In this document: in pieces, positions 41,339 through 49,182 of the stretch | How the letters are laid out: every line of letters starts with the position of its first letter | Numbering within the stretch: position 1 is the first letter of the stretch | DNA from: Desulfuromonas sp. AOP6 | GTDB lineage: Bacteria > Desulfobacterota > Desulfuromonadia > Desulfuromonadales > SZUA-540 | Length of the DNA: 64,000 nt | Assembly (NCBI RefSeq): GCF_009731355.2 | Contig: NZ_AP022810.1 | Coordinates: 2,074,001 to 2,138,000 of the forward strand | Reading direction: 5' to 3' | The notes under the pieces: model-generated | Databases searched by the model: none | What the model saw: only the letters and a program-made list of their open reading frames with translations | What the model was told of the DNA's origin: nothing | Translations under genes and position numbers: made by a program

Positions 41339-43072
41339 ATGAATTTTGAGCGTAAAAAGATCGGGGAAATTCTGGTGGAGATGGGGAACCTCACTCCTTC
41401 AGAGGTCAATCTGATCCTCGACGACAGGAACGAGAGTCCCCGACGTTTCGGCGAAACAGCCATCGCCCGCGGCATGCTCAAGGAAGACATGCTCGCCCAG
41501 GCGCTGGCCCGCCAGTTCCGCATGGAATATCTTGATCCCGGCCAGTTCAGTCTGGATGCACAGCTCTATGCCGCCATTCCTTCCGGCCTGCCGGCCCGCT
41601 TCAATTTTCTGCCGGTGCGGCAGCAGGGGGATGCCCTGGTGGTGGCCGTGGGAGACCCCACGGACGTGGCGGCTCTGGACAATCTCGAAGTTATTCTCGG
41701 GCGGCCGCTCATACTGCAGGTGGCGCCGGCCGAAAAAATCCATCTCCTTCTTGAGCGCGCGGACGGGGGCTCCAAGCATGTCCTCAAGGAGGTGTCCGAG
41801 GACTTCAAGCTGCAACTGATCAAGGAGACGGACAAGGGAGAGGAGGTCCTCTCCATCGAGAAACTGACGGCGGACACCAGCCCCATCATCCGCCTGATCG
41901 ACTCGACCCTCTATGATGCCCTGAGCAAGCGGGCCAGTGACATCCACATCGAAGCCGGCCACGAAGGCGTGATCATCAAGTATCGCGTCGACGGCGTCCT
42001 CTACCGCGCCACCGAGCCTCTCGACAGCCGTTTCCAGAGTCCGATCATCTCCCGCATCAAAGTCATGAGCGAACTCGACATCTCCGAGCGCCGCGTCCCT
42101 CAGGACGGCCGCTTCAAGGTGCGCCTGGGCGGCAAGTCCATCGACTTCCGCGTCTCCATCATGCCCAGCAGCTTCGGCGAGGACGCCGTCATCCGTATTC
42201 TCGACAAGGAGGCCATCGCCTCCGACCTCAAGGGACTGACCCTGGAGGCCCTGGGCATCAGCCCGCGGGAGATCGAGCGTCTGCGCCGCATGATCCGCGA
42301 GCCCTACGGCATGGTGCTGGTCACCGGCCCGACAGGGAGCGGAAAAACGACCACTCTCTATGCCGCCCTCTCTGAAATCAACAACGACCAGGAGAAGATC
42401 ATCACCATCGAAGACCCGGTGGAATACCAGGTCTCCGGTGTGGTGCAGATCCCCGTCAACGAGAAGAAAGGACTGACCTTCGCCCGCGGCCTGCGCTCCA
42501 TCCTGCGCCACGACCCCGACAAGATCATGGTCGGCGAAATCCGCGACCCGGAGACAGCCCAGATCGCCGTACAGTCGGCACTGACGGGACATCTGGTTTT
42601 CACCACAGTGCATGCCAATAACGTCTTCGACGTACTCGGCCGTTTTCTGCACATGGGTATCGATCCCTACAACTTCGTCTCCTGTCTCAACTGCGTCGCC
42701 GCCCAGCGCCTGGTGCGACGCATCTGCCCCAAATGCAAAAAACCCGTGCACTATGATCGTCAAACCCTTGAGCAGTCGGGCCTGAGCTTTGAGCAGTACG
42801 GCGATTTCACCTTCTACGAAGGAGCCGGCTGCGAAGACTGCCACGGCATGGGCTACAAAGGGCGCAGCGCCATCGTCGAGCTGCTCGATCTCAACGATGA
42901 ACTGCGAGAGCTGATCGTACAGAAGGCACCGGTCACCCAGCTGAAGAAGGCCGCCAGAGAAGCGGGCACCATCTTTCTGCGGGAAGCGGCACTGGAAAAA
43001 GTTTTTGCCGGTCTGACCAGTCTGACTGAAATCAACCGGGTAACCTTTATCGAACAGGTGGAGCCATCGTGA
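41339..43072 (+). CDS. Type II secretion/type IV pilus assembly ATPase (GspE/PulE family)
   Basis: A 577-residue cytoplasmic ATPase. The N-terminal MshEN/GspE-N domain (about 1-150: KIGEILVEMGNLTPSEVNLI, QALARQFRMEYLDP) precedes the NTPase core with Walker A GPTGSGKT near 330, Asp box ITIEDPVEYQ, Walker B ILRHDPDKIMVGEIRDPETA and the His box GHLVFTTVHANN. Two CxxC pairs (CPKCKK near 462, CEDC near 497) give the zinc-binding subdomain. It powers pseudopilus extension. GGGAG is seven bases before the ATG, and the gene follows gspF by 19 bases. Start revised from an in-frame ATG inside gspF. Confidence 0.96.
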   Translation: MNFERKKIGEILVEMGNLTPSEVNLILDDRNESPRRFGETAIARGMLKEDMLAQALARQFRMEYLDPGQFSLDAQLYAAIPSGLPARFNFLPVRQQGDALVVAVGDPTDVAALDNLEVILGRPLILQVAPAEKIHLLLERADGGSKHVLKEVSEDFKLQLIKETDKGEEVLSIEKLTADTSPIIRLIDSTLYDALSKRASDIHIEAGHEGVIIKYRVDGVLYRATEPLDSRFQSPIISRIKVMSELDISERRVPQDGRFKVRLGGKSIDFRVSIMPSSFGEDAVIRILDKEAIASDLKGLTLEALGISPREIERLRRMIREPYGMVLVTGPTGSGKTTTLYAALSEINNDQEKIITIEDPVEYQVSGVVQIPVNEKKGLTFARGLRSILRHDPDKIMVGEIRDPETAQIAVQSALTGHLVFTTVHANNVFDVLGRFLHMGIDPYNFVSCLNCVAAQRLVRRICPKCKKPVHYDRQTLEQSGLSFEQYGDFTFYEGAGCEDCHGMGYKGRSAIVELLDLNDELRELIVQKAPVTQLKKAAREAGTIFLREAALEKVFAGLTSLTEINRVTFIEQVEPS

Positions 43073-43974
43073 TTCGACGCACCTATCTGGGACTGGACCT
43101 GCATGCCGGCCACATCAGCGCCGTCGCTCTGCGCCGTCAGGCCAAGGGTTCCCTGCTGACGGGATCGGCCACCTCCCCCTTGCCGATGGACATTCTGAAG
43201 CCGTCCCTGCGCGATCCCAACATTCTCGACCCCAGAGCATTTCATAACAAGATCCAACAGGCTCTGGCGCCACTGGCAGGCCGGGAGGACCGCATCGCCC
43301 TGTCTCTGCCTGAAGGGTCAGGAAGGCTTCTGCTGACGGATACGGATACGGCCTTCGCTTCCCACGAAGAAGGTCGGGATATCCTGCGCTGGCAGCTCAA
43401 AGCCCAGTTCCCCGTTGATCCCAAGGAAATCCAGCTTGACTACCAGCTTGCCGGCAAAACCGAGGGGGGGCGGCACAGGCTGGCCGTAGCCTTTACAACC
43501 AAAAGCGTCCTGAACCAGTACGAAGAAGTCCTCTCGCAGATCGGCTTCAACCCCGCTCATATCGACTTTCACGCCCTGAATCTCTACAACTATTACCGGC
43601 CACGCCTCGATCTGGGGGAAGATTTTTTTCTGGTCGACGTCGAAGAGAACTCCTTGAGCCTGCAATTTTTTCAGGGACATCATCTCGGTTTCCACCGCAG
43701 CCGCGAAATCGAATCTTCCACCGAAACCCTCTTCCAGGAACTCCTCAGAACCCTGGTCGGCTGCGCCAAGGATTTTCCCAAGTCCAGCCGGGCCGCGGTC
43801 TATGTGCACACCAACTGGGCGAACAAGGATGAGTTGTCCGACGCTATCCGCTCGGCCTTTGGCCGGGAGCCGATGTATCTCGACCCCCATGTCGATCGCA
43901 TGGGTTCCGTCTCGGCGCTCAGCCGCCCCCAGGATCTGGCCGCCGCCATCGGCGCTGCCGAACGCATGATGTGA
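43069..43974 (+). CDS. PilM-like cytoplasmic actin-fold assembly protein
   Basis: A 301-residue protein with the PilM/FtsA-type actin fold: LGLDLHAGHISAVALRR at the start, a mid-protein ILRWQLKAQFPVDPKEIQLD, VAFTTKSVLNQYEEVLSQIG, IDFHALNLYNYY and FFLVDVEENSLSL. No membrane segment. PilM (like the cytoplasmic part of GspL) binds the N-terminus of PilN and links the ATPase to the inner-membrane platform. GTG start overlaps the gspE stop by four bases. The separate PilM/PilN/PilO set in place of GspL/GspM shows this is a hybrid T2SS/T4P-type machine. Confidence 0.85.
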   Translation: MIRRTYLGLDLHAGHISAVALRRQAKGSLLTGSATSPLPMDILKPSLRDPNILDPRAFHNKIQQALAPLAGREDRIALSLPEGSGRLLLTDTDTAFASHEEGRDILRWQLKAQFPVDPKEIQLDYQLAGKTEGGRHRLAVAFTTKSVLNQYEEVLSQIGFNPAHIDFHALNLYNYYRPRLDLGEDFFLVDVEENSLSLQFFQGHHLGFHRSREIESSTETLFQELLRTLVGCAKDFPKSSRAAVYVHTNWANKDELSDAIRSAFGREPMYLDPHVDRMGSVSALSRPQDLAAAIGAAERMM

Positions 43975-43982
43975 GGCTTTTG

Positions 43983-44543
43983 ATGAAACCACAAATCAAT
44001 CTCGCCAGCCGTTCTTATATCAATCGCCGGGGCCTTAATGCGCTTTACACCGTACTCATAGCCCTCTTTCTTCTGCTGCTGTTTCTCCATGGGCGCACTC
44101 TATTTTCTCTGCAGGCAAGACAGAGCCAGGCCGAAAAGCACCTGGCCGAAGTCCGGCAAACCCTGGGTTATCTGAAAAACGACAAAAACGCGAAACAGAC
44201 CACGGACGAACTGACGGCTATGCGACAGGAAATCGCCTGGGCCAACACCATTCTTCGACAGGACAGTTTCCGGTGGACCGCCCTGCTCGGCCACCTGGAA
44301 GAAGTCATCACGGACAGTACCCGTATCCGCTCTATTCAGCCTCAATTCAAGGATGGCTCTCTCAAAATCAGCGGCGTGGCTAAAAACGTGACGGCTCTGC
44401 AGGATTTCCTCGATCGGGTCGTCGCTTCACCCCATTTTACCGACGTCTACCTCTTCAGTCAGAACCGGGTGGAAATCAAGGATGCCGGGGGACGCGCCCA
44501 TGAGGCTCTGAATTTTTCCCTCGAACTCAAGGGAGCCTTCTGA
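43983..44543 (+). CDS. PilN-like inner-membrane assembly protein
   Basis: A 186-residue bitopic protein. The short cytoplasmic N-terminus with INLASR (the PilM-binding motif of PilN, usually INLLP/INLAS) precedes one membrane helix (about 22-38: ALYTVLIALFLLLLFLHG), then a periplasmic coiled coil (AEKHLAEVRQTLGYL) and a ferredoxin-like domain (SLKISGVAKNVTALQDFLDR). It pairs with PilO in the alignment complex between platform and secretin. ATG at 43983 follows GTGAGG. It is 8 bases after pilM and directly before the pilO-like gene. Confidence 0.87.
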   Translation: MKPQINLASRSYINRRGLNALYTVLIALFLLLLFLHGRTLFSLQARQSQAEKHLAEVRQTLGYLKNDKNAKQTTDELTAMRQEIAWANTILRQDSFRWTALLGHLEEVITDSTRIRSIQPQFKDGSLKISGVAKNVTALQDFLDRVVASPHFTDVYLFSQNRVEIKDAGGRAHEALNFSLELKGAF

Positions 44544-44544
44544 T

Positions 44545-45120
44545 ATGGCCAGAGAGCACCTGATTCTAACCGCCTGGAAACAGAATAAACTCTGGCCAAG
44601 CCTTTTAATGGTGCTGTTGCTGGCCAATATCGCCCTTTTTGTCGCGGAAACCCAGGTCATCGCTCCAAAGGTGACGCGCCTTGAGGAGCAACTGATAAAA
44701 AACCAGGCGGAAGCCAGGCTTGTCCGCCAGCAAGGGGCAAACGCGGCCACTCCAGAAAATACCCTGGCCCGCGGCAGGCAGGAGCTGCAGTCTTTTCGCG
44801 AGGCGATCCCGGACAAGGAATCATTCAGCGAATTGATCGGCGACATATCTATTCTGGCCAGCCGTGCCGACCTGGAAATTGACCAGATCACCTATGCTCC
44901 CGAGGAGAAACCCGAAGAAAATCTGTTGATCTATTCGCTTTCTTTCACGGTTTCAGGAAGTTACCGGCAGCTCAAAAAATTCATCCACTCTCTGGAACAT
45001 TCTCCCCGCCTGATTGTCATCCATGAGCTTTCCCTGAGTGGGAGCAGTGAAAAACAACAGGAAAGTGTAAGGATGCAGATACGCCTCTCCACCTACTTCA
45101 CCTCGGAGGGCGCACGATGA
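44545..45120 (+). CDS. PilO-like inner-membrane assembly protein
   Basis: A 191-residue bitopic protein: one membrane helix at about 17-35 (LWPSLLMVLLLANIALFV), a coiled coil (TRLEEQLIKNQAEARLVRQQ), then the PilO periplasmic domain (FSELIGDISILASRADLEID, SLSFTVSGSYRQLKKFIHSL, VRMQIRLSTYFTS). It is expected to heterodimerise with the PilN-like protein. It begins one base after that gene's stop and overlaps the next gene (ATGA), so the set is translationally coupled. Confidence 0.88.
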   Translation: MAREHLILTAWKQNKLWPSLLMVLLLANIALFVAETQVIAPKVTRLEEQLIKNQAEARLVRQQGANAATPENTLARGRQELQSFREAIPDKESFSELIGDISILASRADLEIDQITYAPEEKPEENLLIYSLSFTVSGSYRQLKKFIHSLEHSPRLIVIHELSLSGSSEKQQESVRMQIRLSTYFTSEGAR

Positions 45121-45842
45121 ACAAAAAAAATCTGCTGATGCTCCTGCTTGCCCTGCTTGGTCTCTCCATCGCCTACGCGATTATTCAATACCCCCGCCAG
45201 CAGAAAATAGCCCAGGGGGAAGCCCCCGTCAGGGCAGCAAAGAGCCATCTCTCTGCGAGCGCAGCCACCGATCCCGATCACGTCCAACTCGATTTACTGA
45301 CCCCTGCCGCAGAGCCGTTTCCCGCACCGAAGAAAGATCTATTCGGCCCATTGTATCGGCCGATGGCACCTGCCCCGACGCCGGCAACACGTCCGCAGGT
45401 GAAGGCTCCCTCGCCATCTCCACCGCCACCTCCGCCCGTCCAAGAACCGTTGGCGCCCCTGCCTCGTTTTACCGTCCTCGGATCACTGGAAAAAGGCGGA
45501 GATAAACAGGTTTTTCTTTCTCTCGGTTCCGAACTGTATCTGGTCAGGCTCGGCAGTCGTTTTGGTCCGGGAGAAAAATTCAACGTCGTCGACATGACGG
45601 ACCGTCAACTGAATATTCGCATGACCGGAGAAGACCGTCTGATCACGTTGCCGCTGGCAGATAAAAACGCGGGGAAACCCTTGGGGATCAAGCGCAAGGT
45701 TTCCGCGCCTCTACGTGAGTCATTGCCGGCCACAGCAGACCCCGTTGAGATGACCTTGCCCGACAGCCCGACCCCGCAAGAATCGCCAGCCGAGGTTCCC
45801 AATGAAAGCGGCTCGGTTCCGTATCTGAAAATGCCCGAATGA
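45117..45842 (+). CDS. PilP/GspC-like periplasmic connector protein
   Basis: A 241-residue protein with one N-terminal membrane helix (about 5-22: LLMLLLALLGLSIAYAII), a proline-rich linker (about 80-112, including runs of prolines), and a small beta domain (about 114-185: FTVLGSLEKGGDKQVFLSLG, LYLVRLGSRFGPGEKFNVVD, LNIRMTGEDRLITLPL) like the HR domain of GspC/PilP that contacts the secretin. A second Pro/Glu-rich tail follows. It has a membrane helix where PilP has a lipobox, making it GspC-like in anchoring. The assignment rests on position and fold pattern. It overlaps the PilO-like gene by four bases. Confidence 0.78.
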   Translation: MNKKNLLMLLLALLGLSIAYAIIQYPRQQKIAQGEAPVRAAKSHLSASAATDPDHVQLDLLTPAAEPFPAPKKDLFGPLYRPMAPAPTPATRPQVKAPSPSPPPPPPVQEPLAPLPRFTVLGSLEKGGDKQVFLSLGSELYLVRLGSRFGPGEKFNVVDMTDRQLNIRMTGEDRLITLPLADKNAGKPLGIKRKVSAPLRESLPATADPVEMTLPDSPTPQESPAEVPNESGSVPYLKMPE

Positions 45843-45865
45843 CGCCTGTCAAGAAGAGGTGCTTT

Positions 45866-48220
45866 ATGATGAAATATATTCACAAAACCGTCGCCGTCAC
45901 CGTACTGACCTCCTTTCTTCTGGGGGGCTGCGCTGGCCGCCAGGCTTTCCGGGACGGCGACCAATTCCTGAAAGAAGGGCGTTACAATCAGGCTGTAGCC
46001 AAATACGCCGAAGCCGTGGAGAAAAATCCAGATCGGCAGGAATACCGGATGCAACTGTTCAACGCTCGGTCCGAAGCCGGACTCTGGTATATGGAGCAGG
46101 GGCAAAAACATCTGGAGAAAGAACGCTATGCCGAGGCGATGGGCGCCTTTCAGCAGGCAGCCGCCCTCGACCCCAGCGTGGAAGCGGCTAACCAGAAACT
46201 GAAACTGGCCGCGACGCGCCTCAAAGCCCGCCAGGCCACCGAGGAAGCCGGTCAGTTCCTCAAGACCGGCCGTCTGCCGCAGGCGCGCAAGAGTATTGAT
46301 ATGGCCCTCCAGCTTCATCCCGACAATCCGGAGGCCCTGTCCCTTCAAGAAGAAATCACCGCCCTGCGCATGACCGTCATCGATGGCTTTGAATTGGCGG
46401 TTTCATCCAGCGAACCCCTGACGCTGCGTTTCTCCGATACCAACATTCGGGACGCTTTCGGCATTCTCAGTCGGCTTTCGGGGATCAACTTCATCTTCGA
46501 TGAGGACATTCGCAGTCAGAAGGTCACTCTCTTCCTCGAAAAGGCCACCTTTGCCCAAGCCCTCGAACTCCTGCTGACCATGAACGATCTGGGCAAAAAA
46601 GTCCTCAACCCGAAAACCCTCATCGTCTATCCCAAAACGCGCGACAAACTGAAACAGTACGAAGAGCAGATCATCCAGACTTTTTACCTGTCCAACATCG
46701 ATGCCAAAAAAGCCGTCAACCTGCTGCGCACCATGCTGCAGCTGCGCAAGATCTACGTCCATGAAGAGCTCAACGCCCTGGTCATCCGCGATACGCCCGA
46801 TGTTATCCGTCTGGCGGAGCAGGTTATCTCCGCGTCGGACCGGCCGGATGCCGAAGTCATATTTGACCTGGAACTGATCGAGGTGACACACGATGACACC
46901 CTCACCCTTGGTCCCAAGCTGACGAGCTACCTGATCAAGGGCGGCCTGGCTAAAGAAGGCGTCGATACAATTGCAGATTCGATCACACTGCGCAACTTCA
47001 ACAACCTGGATTTTCTCTACACCATCCCCAGCGCCACCTTCGACTTTAAAAAGGAGCTGACCGATTCGGAGACCCTGGCCAACCCCAAAATCCGGGTCAA
47101 GAATAAGCAGAAAGCCAAGGTCCATGTCGGCAGCCGGGAACCGATAATAACAGCAACCATTACGGACAATGGGATAGTTTCCGAGAACATCCAGTATGTC
47201 GACACCGGCGTCAAGCTCGACGTCGAGCCCCTCATCAACCTGGATAACTCGGTCACCACCAAAATCACCTTGGAACTCAGCAACGCAACACCGCTCAAAG
47301 GCACAACAAGTGGAACAGTGCCACTTGTTATCACTACCACCAACGCCCAGACGGTCCTGACTCTGAGCGACGGGCAACGCACCATCATTGGTGGTCTGAT
47401 CAAGGACGATACTTCCAAGACCAAAACCACCTTCCCCTTTATCGGCGCCATTCCCATCCTGGGCGACCTCATCTCGGGGCACACCGACACCAAGACCAAG
47501 CGGGAGATCCTCCTCTCGATCACTCCCCATATCGTCCAAAGTGTCGATCTGCCTAAATCCAGCGTGGCCACTATCTGGTCCGGTGGCGAGGACAATCTTA
47601 AGGCCGGCCCTATGCTCGGTTCCTTTGCTGACGAGTTTGCCGCCGAGGTGGAGCAGGCGCCACAGGCTGTCGTTCCCTCGGCCCGACCCGAGCCTAAGGC
47701 GACCCCTCTACCCTCTCCCGAGGGGCAGCCCGAATCTCAGCCTCAGCCCATGTTAGAGGAGGTGCCGACCGAGACGATGCCACTCCAGCAGGAAGCGGCC
47801 ATGCCGGCCGAGAGTCTGCTGCTGCTGTTCGGGCCGTCGCTGGTAAACACCGGTGAAGAATTCCCCGTCGAGGTGAAGGTGAACAACGTTACCGATCTGC
47901 ACAACGCCCCGGCGGTTCTGCTCTACGACCCCGCCCTGCTCGACTTTGTGCGTGTTGAGGAGGGAGACTTTCTTCGCCAGGGGGCGACGGCCACCCGCTT
48001 AAGTGTCTTGCCAGATCCGGAAGCGGGACAATTGGTCATTGAGCACAATCAGGAACAAGGGGGAAAGGGCGCTTCTGGACAAGGGATGCTTTTCCGGGTC
48101 TTATTTAAGGCAAAAAACGCTGGGAACACCTTCCTGCATTTTGATACGATCGACTTTCAGGACGTGCAGGGCCAGCCCGTGGCCGTCCTTCCCTCTGAAC
48201 TCTTCCTGGAGGTTCGATAG
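45866..48220 (+). CDS. Secretin lipoprotein with C-terminal cohesin domain (GspD/PilQ family)
   Basis: About 784 residues. Lipoprotein signal with LLGGC (Cys22), TPR-like repeats (about 30-170: FLKEGRYNQAVAKYAEAVEK, ALDPSVEAANQKLKLAATRL), a secretin short N-domain (LRFSDTNIRDAFGILSRLSG), an N1/N2-type domain (YLSNIDAKKAVNLLRTMLQL), and the secretin barrel (about 325-560: NVQ-like ENIQYVDTGVKLDVEPLINL, TIIGGLIKDDTSKTKTTFPF, PILGDLISGHTDTKTKREIL). A Pro/Gln-rich linker leads to a cohesin-type beta sandwich (about 649-784: LVNTGEEFPVEVKVNNVTDL, GMLFRVLFKAKNAGNTFLHF). The start at 45866 has AAGAGG upstream; an ATG at 45839 overlaps the previous stop. It forms the outer-membrane pore. Confidence 0.93.
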   Translation: MMKYIHKTVAVTVLTSFLLGGCAGRQAFRDGDQFLKEGRYNQAVAKYAEAVEKNPDRQEYRMQLFNARSEAGLWYMEQGQKHLEKERYAEAMGAFQQAAALDPSVEAANQKLKLAATRLKARQATEEAGQFLKTGRLPQARKSIDMALQLHPDNPEALSLQEEITALRMTVIDGFELAVSSSEPLTLRFSDTNIRDAFGILSRLSGINFIFDEDIRSQKVTLFLEKATFAQALELLLTMNDLGKKVLNPKTLIVYPKTRDKLKQYEEQIIQTFYLSNIDAKKAVNLLRTMLQLRKIYVHEELNALVIRDTPDVIRLAEQVISASDRPDAEVIFDLELIEVTHDDTLTLGPKLTSYLIKGGLAKEGVDTIADSITLRNFNNLDFLYTIPSATFDFKKELTDSETLANPKIRVKNKQKAKVHVGSREPIITATITDNGIVSENIQYVDTGVKLDVEPLINLDNSVTTKITLELSNATPLKGTTSGTVPLVITTTNAQTVLTLSDGQRTIIGGLIKDDTSKTKTTFPFIGAIPILGDLISGHTDTKTKREILLSITPHIVQSVDLPKSSVATIWSGGEDNLKAGPMLGSFADEFAAEVEQAPQAVVPSARPEPKATPLPSPEGQPESQPQPMLEEVPTETMPLQQEAAMPAESLLLLFGPSLVNTGEEFPVEVKVNNVTDLHNAPAVLLYDPALLDFVRVEEGDFLRQGATATRLSVLPDPEAGQLVIEHNQEQGGKGASGQGMLFRVLFKAKNAGNTFLHFDTIDFQDVQGQPVAVLPSELFLEVR

Positions 48221-48226
48221 TTTTTG

Positions 48227-48715
48227 ATGATGGTTGGACGGTTGTGGAAAAACCAGCAGGGCCTGACGCTGATCGAGATGCTCATCGCGGTGACCATCCT
48301 GGCCATTCTGGCCTCTGCGGTCATCCCTTTTGCCGAGGTCAACGTCAAACGCACTAAAGAACTGGAGTTGCGCCGCAGCCTGCGGCTGATGCGCACCGCC
48401 ATCGACGACTACAAGGCCGACTATGACAAGGCCGTCGCCCAGAAGAAAATATCTGCCGTCGTCGGTGAAACAGGCTACCCGGAATCCCTGGACATACTGC
48501 TAGAGGGCACGGACTGGGGCGGACTATATCCCTACAAGCGCAAATATCTCCGCCGCCTCCCCCGCGACCCCTTCGATAAGTATGGTGATGGCTGGGGATT
48601 AAGAGCTTACGAGGACGATCACGATTCTACGATCTGGGGCGGAAACGATATCTATGATGTCTACTCGCAGAGTGACCTGACCGCCCTGGACGGCACCCCC
48701 TACAACACCTGGTAG
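48227..48715 (+). CDS. GspG-like pseudopilin
   Basis: About 162 residues. Prepilin signal QQG followed by LTLIEMLIAVTILAILASAV with Glu5 in place, a long N-terminal helix, then a globular domain with GYPESLDILLEGTD, a LPRDPFDKYGDGWGLRAYED calcium-loop-like segment and an end GTPYNTW. The GspG (major pseudopilin) family usually has this RDPFGxPY-type region. It needs a prepilin peptidase, which is not in the window. It follows the secretin gene by 6 bases, with a GGAGG inside the secretin end. Its N-terminus and C-terminus resemble those of the next gene, suggesting tandem duplication. Confidence 0.92.
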   Translation: MMVGRLWKNQQGLTLIEMLIAVTILAILASAVIPFAEVNVKRTKELELRRSLRLMRTAIDDYKADYDKAVAQKKISAVVGETGYPESLDILLEGTDWGGLYPYKRKYLRRLPRDPFDKYGDGWGLRAYEDDHDSTIWGGNDIYDVYSQSDLTALDGTPYNTW

Positions 48716-48721
48716 AGAGCT

Positions 48722-49129
48722 ATGAATTCTATTTTTCGATATCGAACAGCGACCGGCTTCACCCTGATCGAACTGCTGATCATCATGTCCGTCATCGGCA
48801 TTCTCTTCTCTATCGCGGTTCCTAGTTACAAAAACAGTCTGATCAAGGCCCGCGAATCGGTACTGATGGAAGACCTCTTCCAGATGCGCAGCGCCATCGA
48901 TGCCTACTTCGCTGACAACGGCCGCTATCCAGATTCCCTTGAAGACCTCACGGAGGGAAAATATCTGCGCTCTATCCCCCGCGACCCTTTCACCCGTTCG
49001 GCCGAGACCTGGGTGACCACCCCTCCTGCCTTCTCGTCCTCCGGAGAACTCGCTGAAGGCCAGGTTTTCGATGTGCACAGCGGCAGCAACCTTATCTCTC
49101 TTGGCGGAACGCCCTATAAAGACTGGTAA
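48722..49129 (+). CDS. GspG-like pseudopilin
   Basis: A 135-residue protein. Prepilin signal TG followed by FTLIELLIIMSVIGILFSIA with Glu5, and a globular domain with YPDSLEDLTEGKYLRSIPRD and an end GTPYKDW. It is six bases downstream of a related pseudopilin and may be its paralogue; which one is the major subunit cannot be told from sequence. Last gene of the secretion operon; a PAS kinase follows 53 bases later on the same strand. Confidence 0.93.
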   Translation: MNSIFRYRTATGFTLIELLIIMSVIGILFSIAVPSYKNSLIKARESVLMEDLFQMRSAIDAYFADNGRYPDSLEDLTEGKYLRSIPRDPFTRSAETWVTTPPAFSSSGELAEGQVFDVHSGSNLISLGGTPYKDW

Positions 49130-49182
49130 CCACTACGCCAGCCTTACCTGTGCCTCCCTTCATTGCCGTCACAGGAACTTCT

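Noticed and set aside
41399-42844. A 481-codon frame antisense to the GspE-type ATPase
   Set aside because: Mirror frame of a certain gene; low-complexity composition and no motifs.
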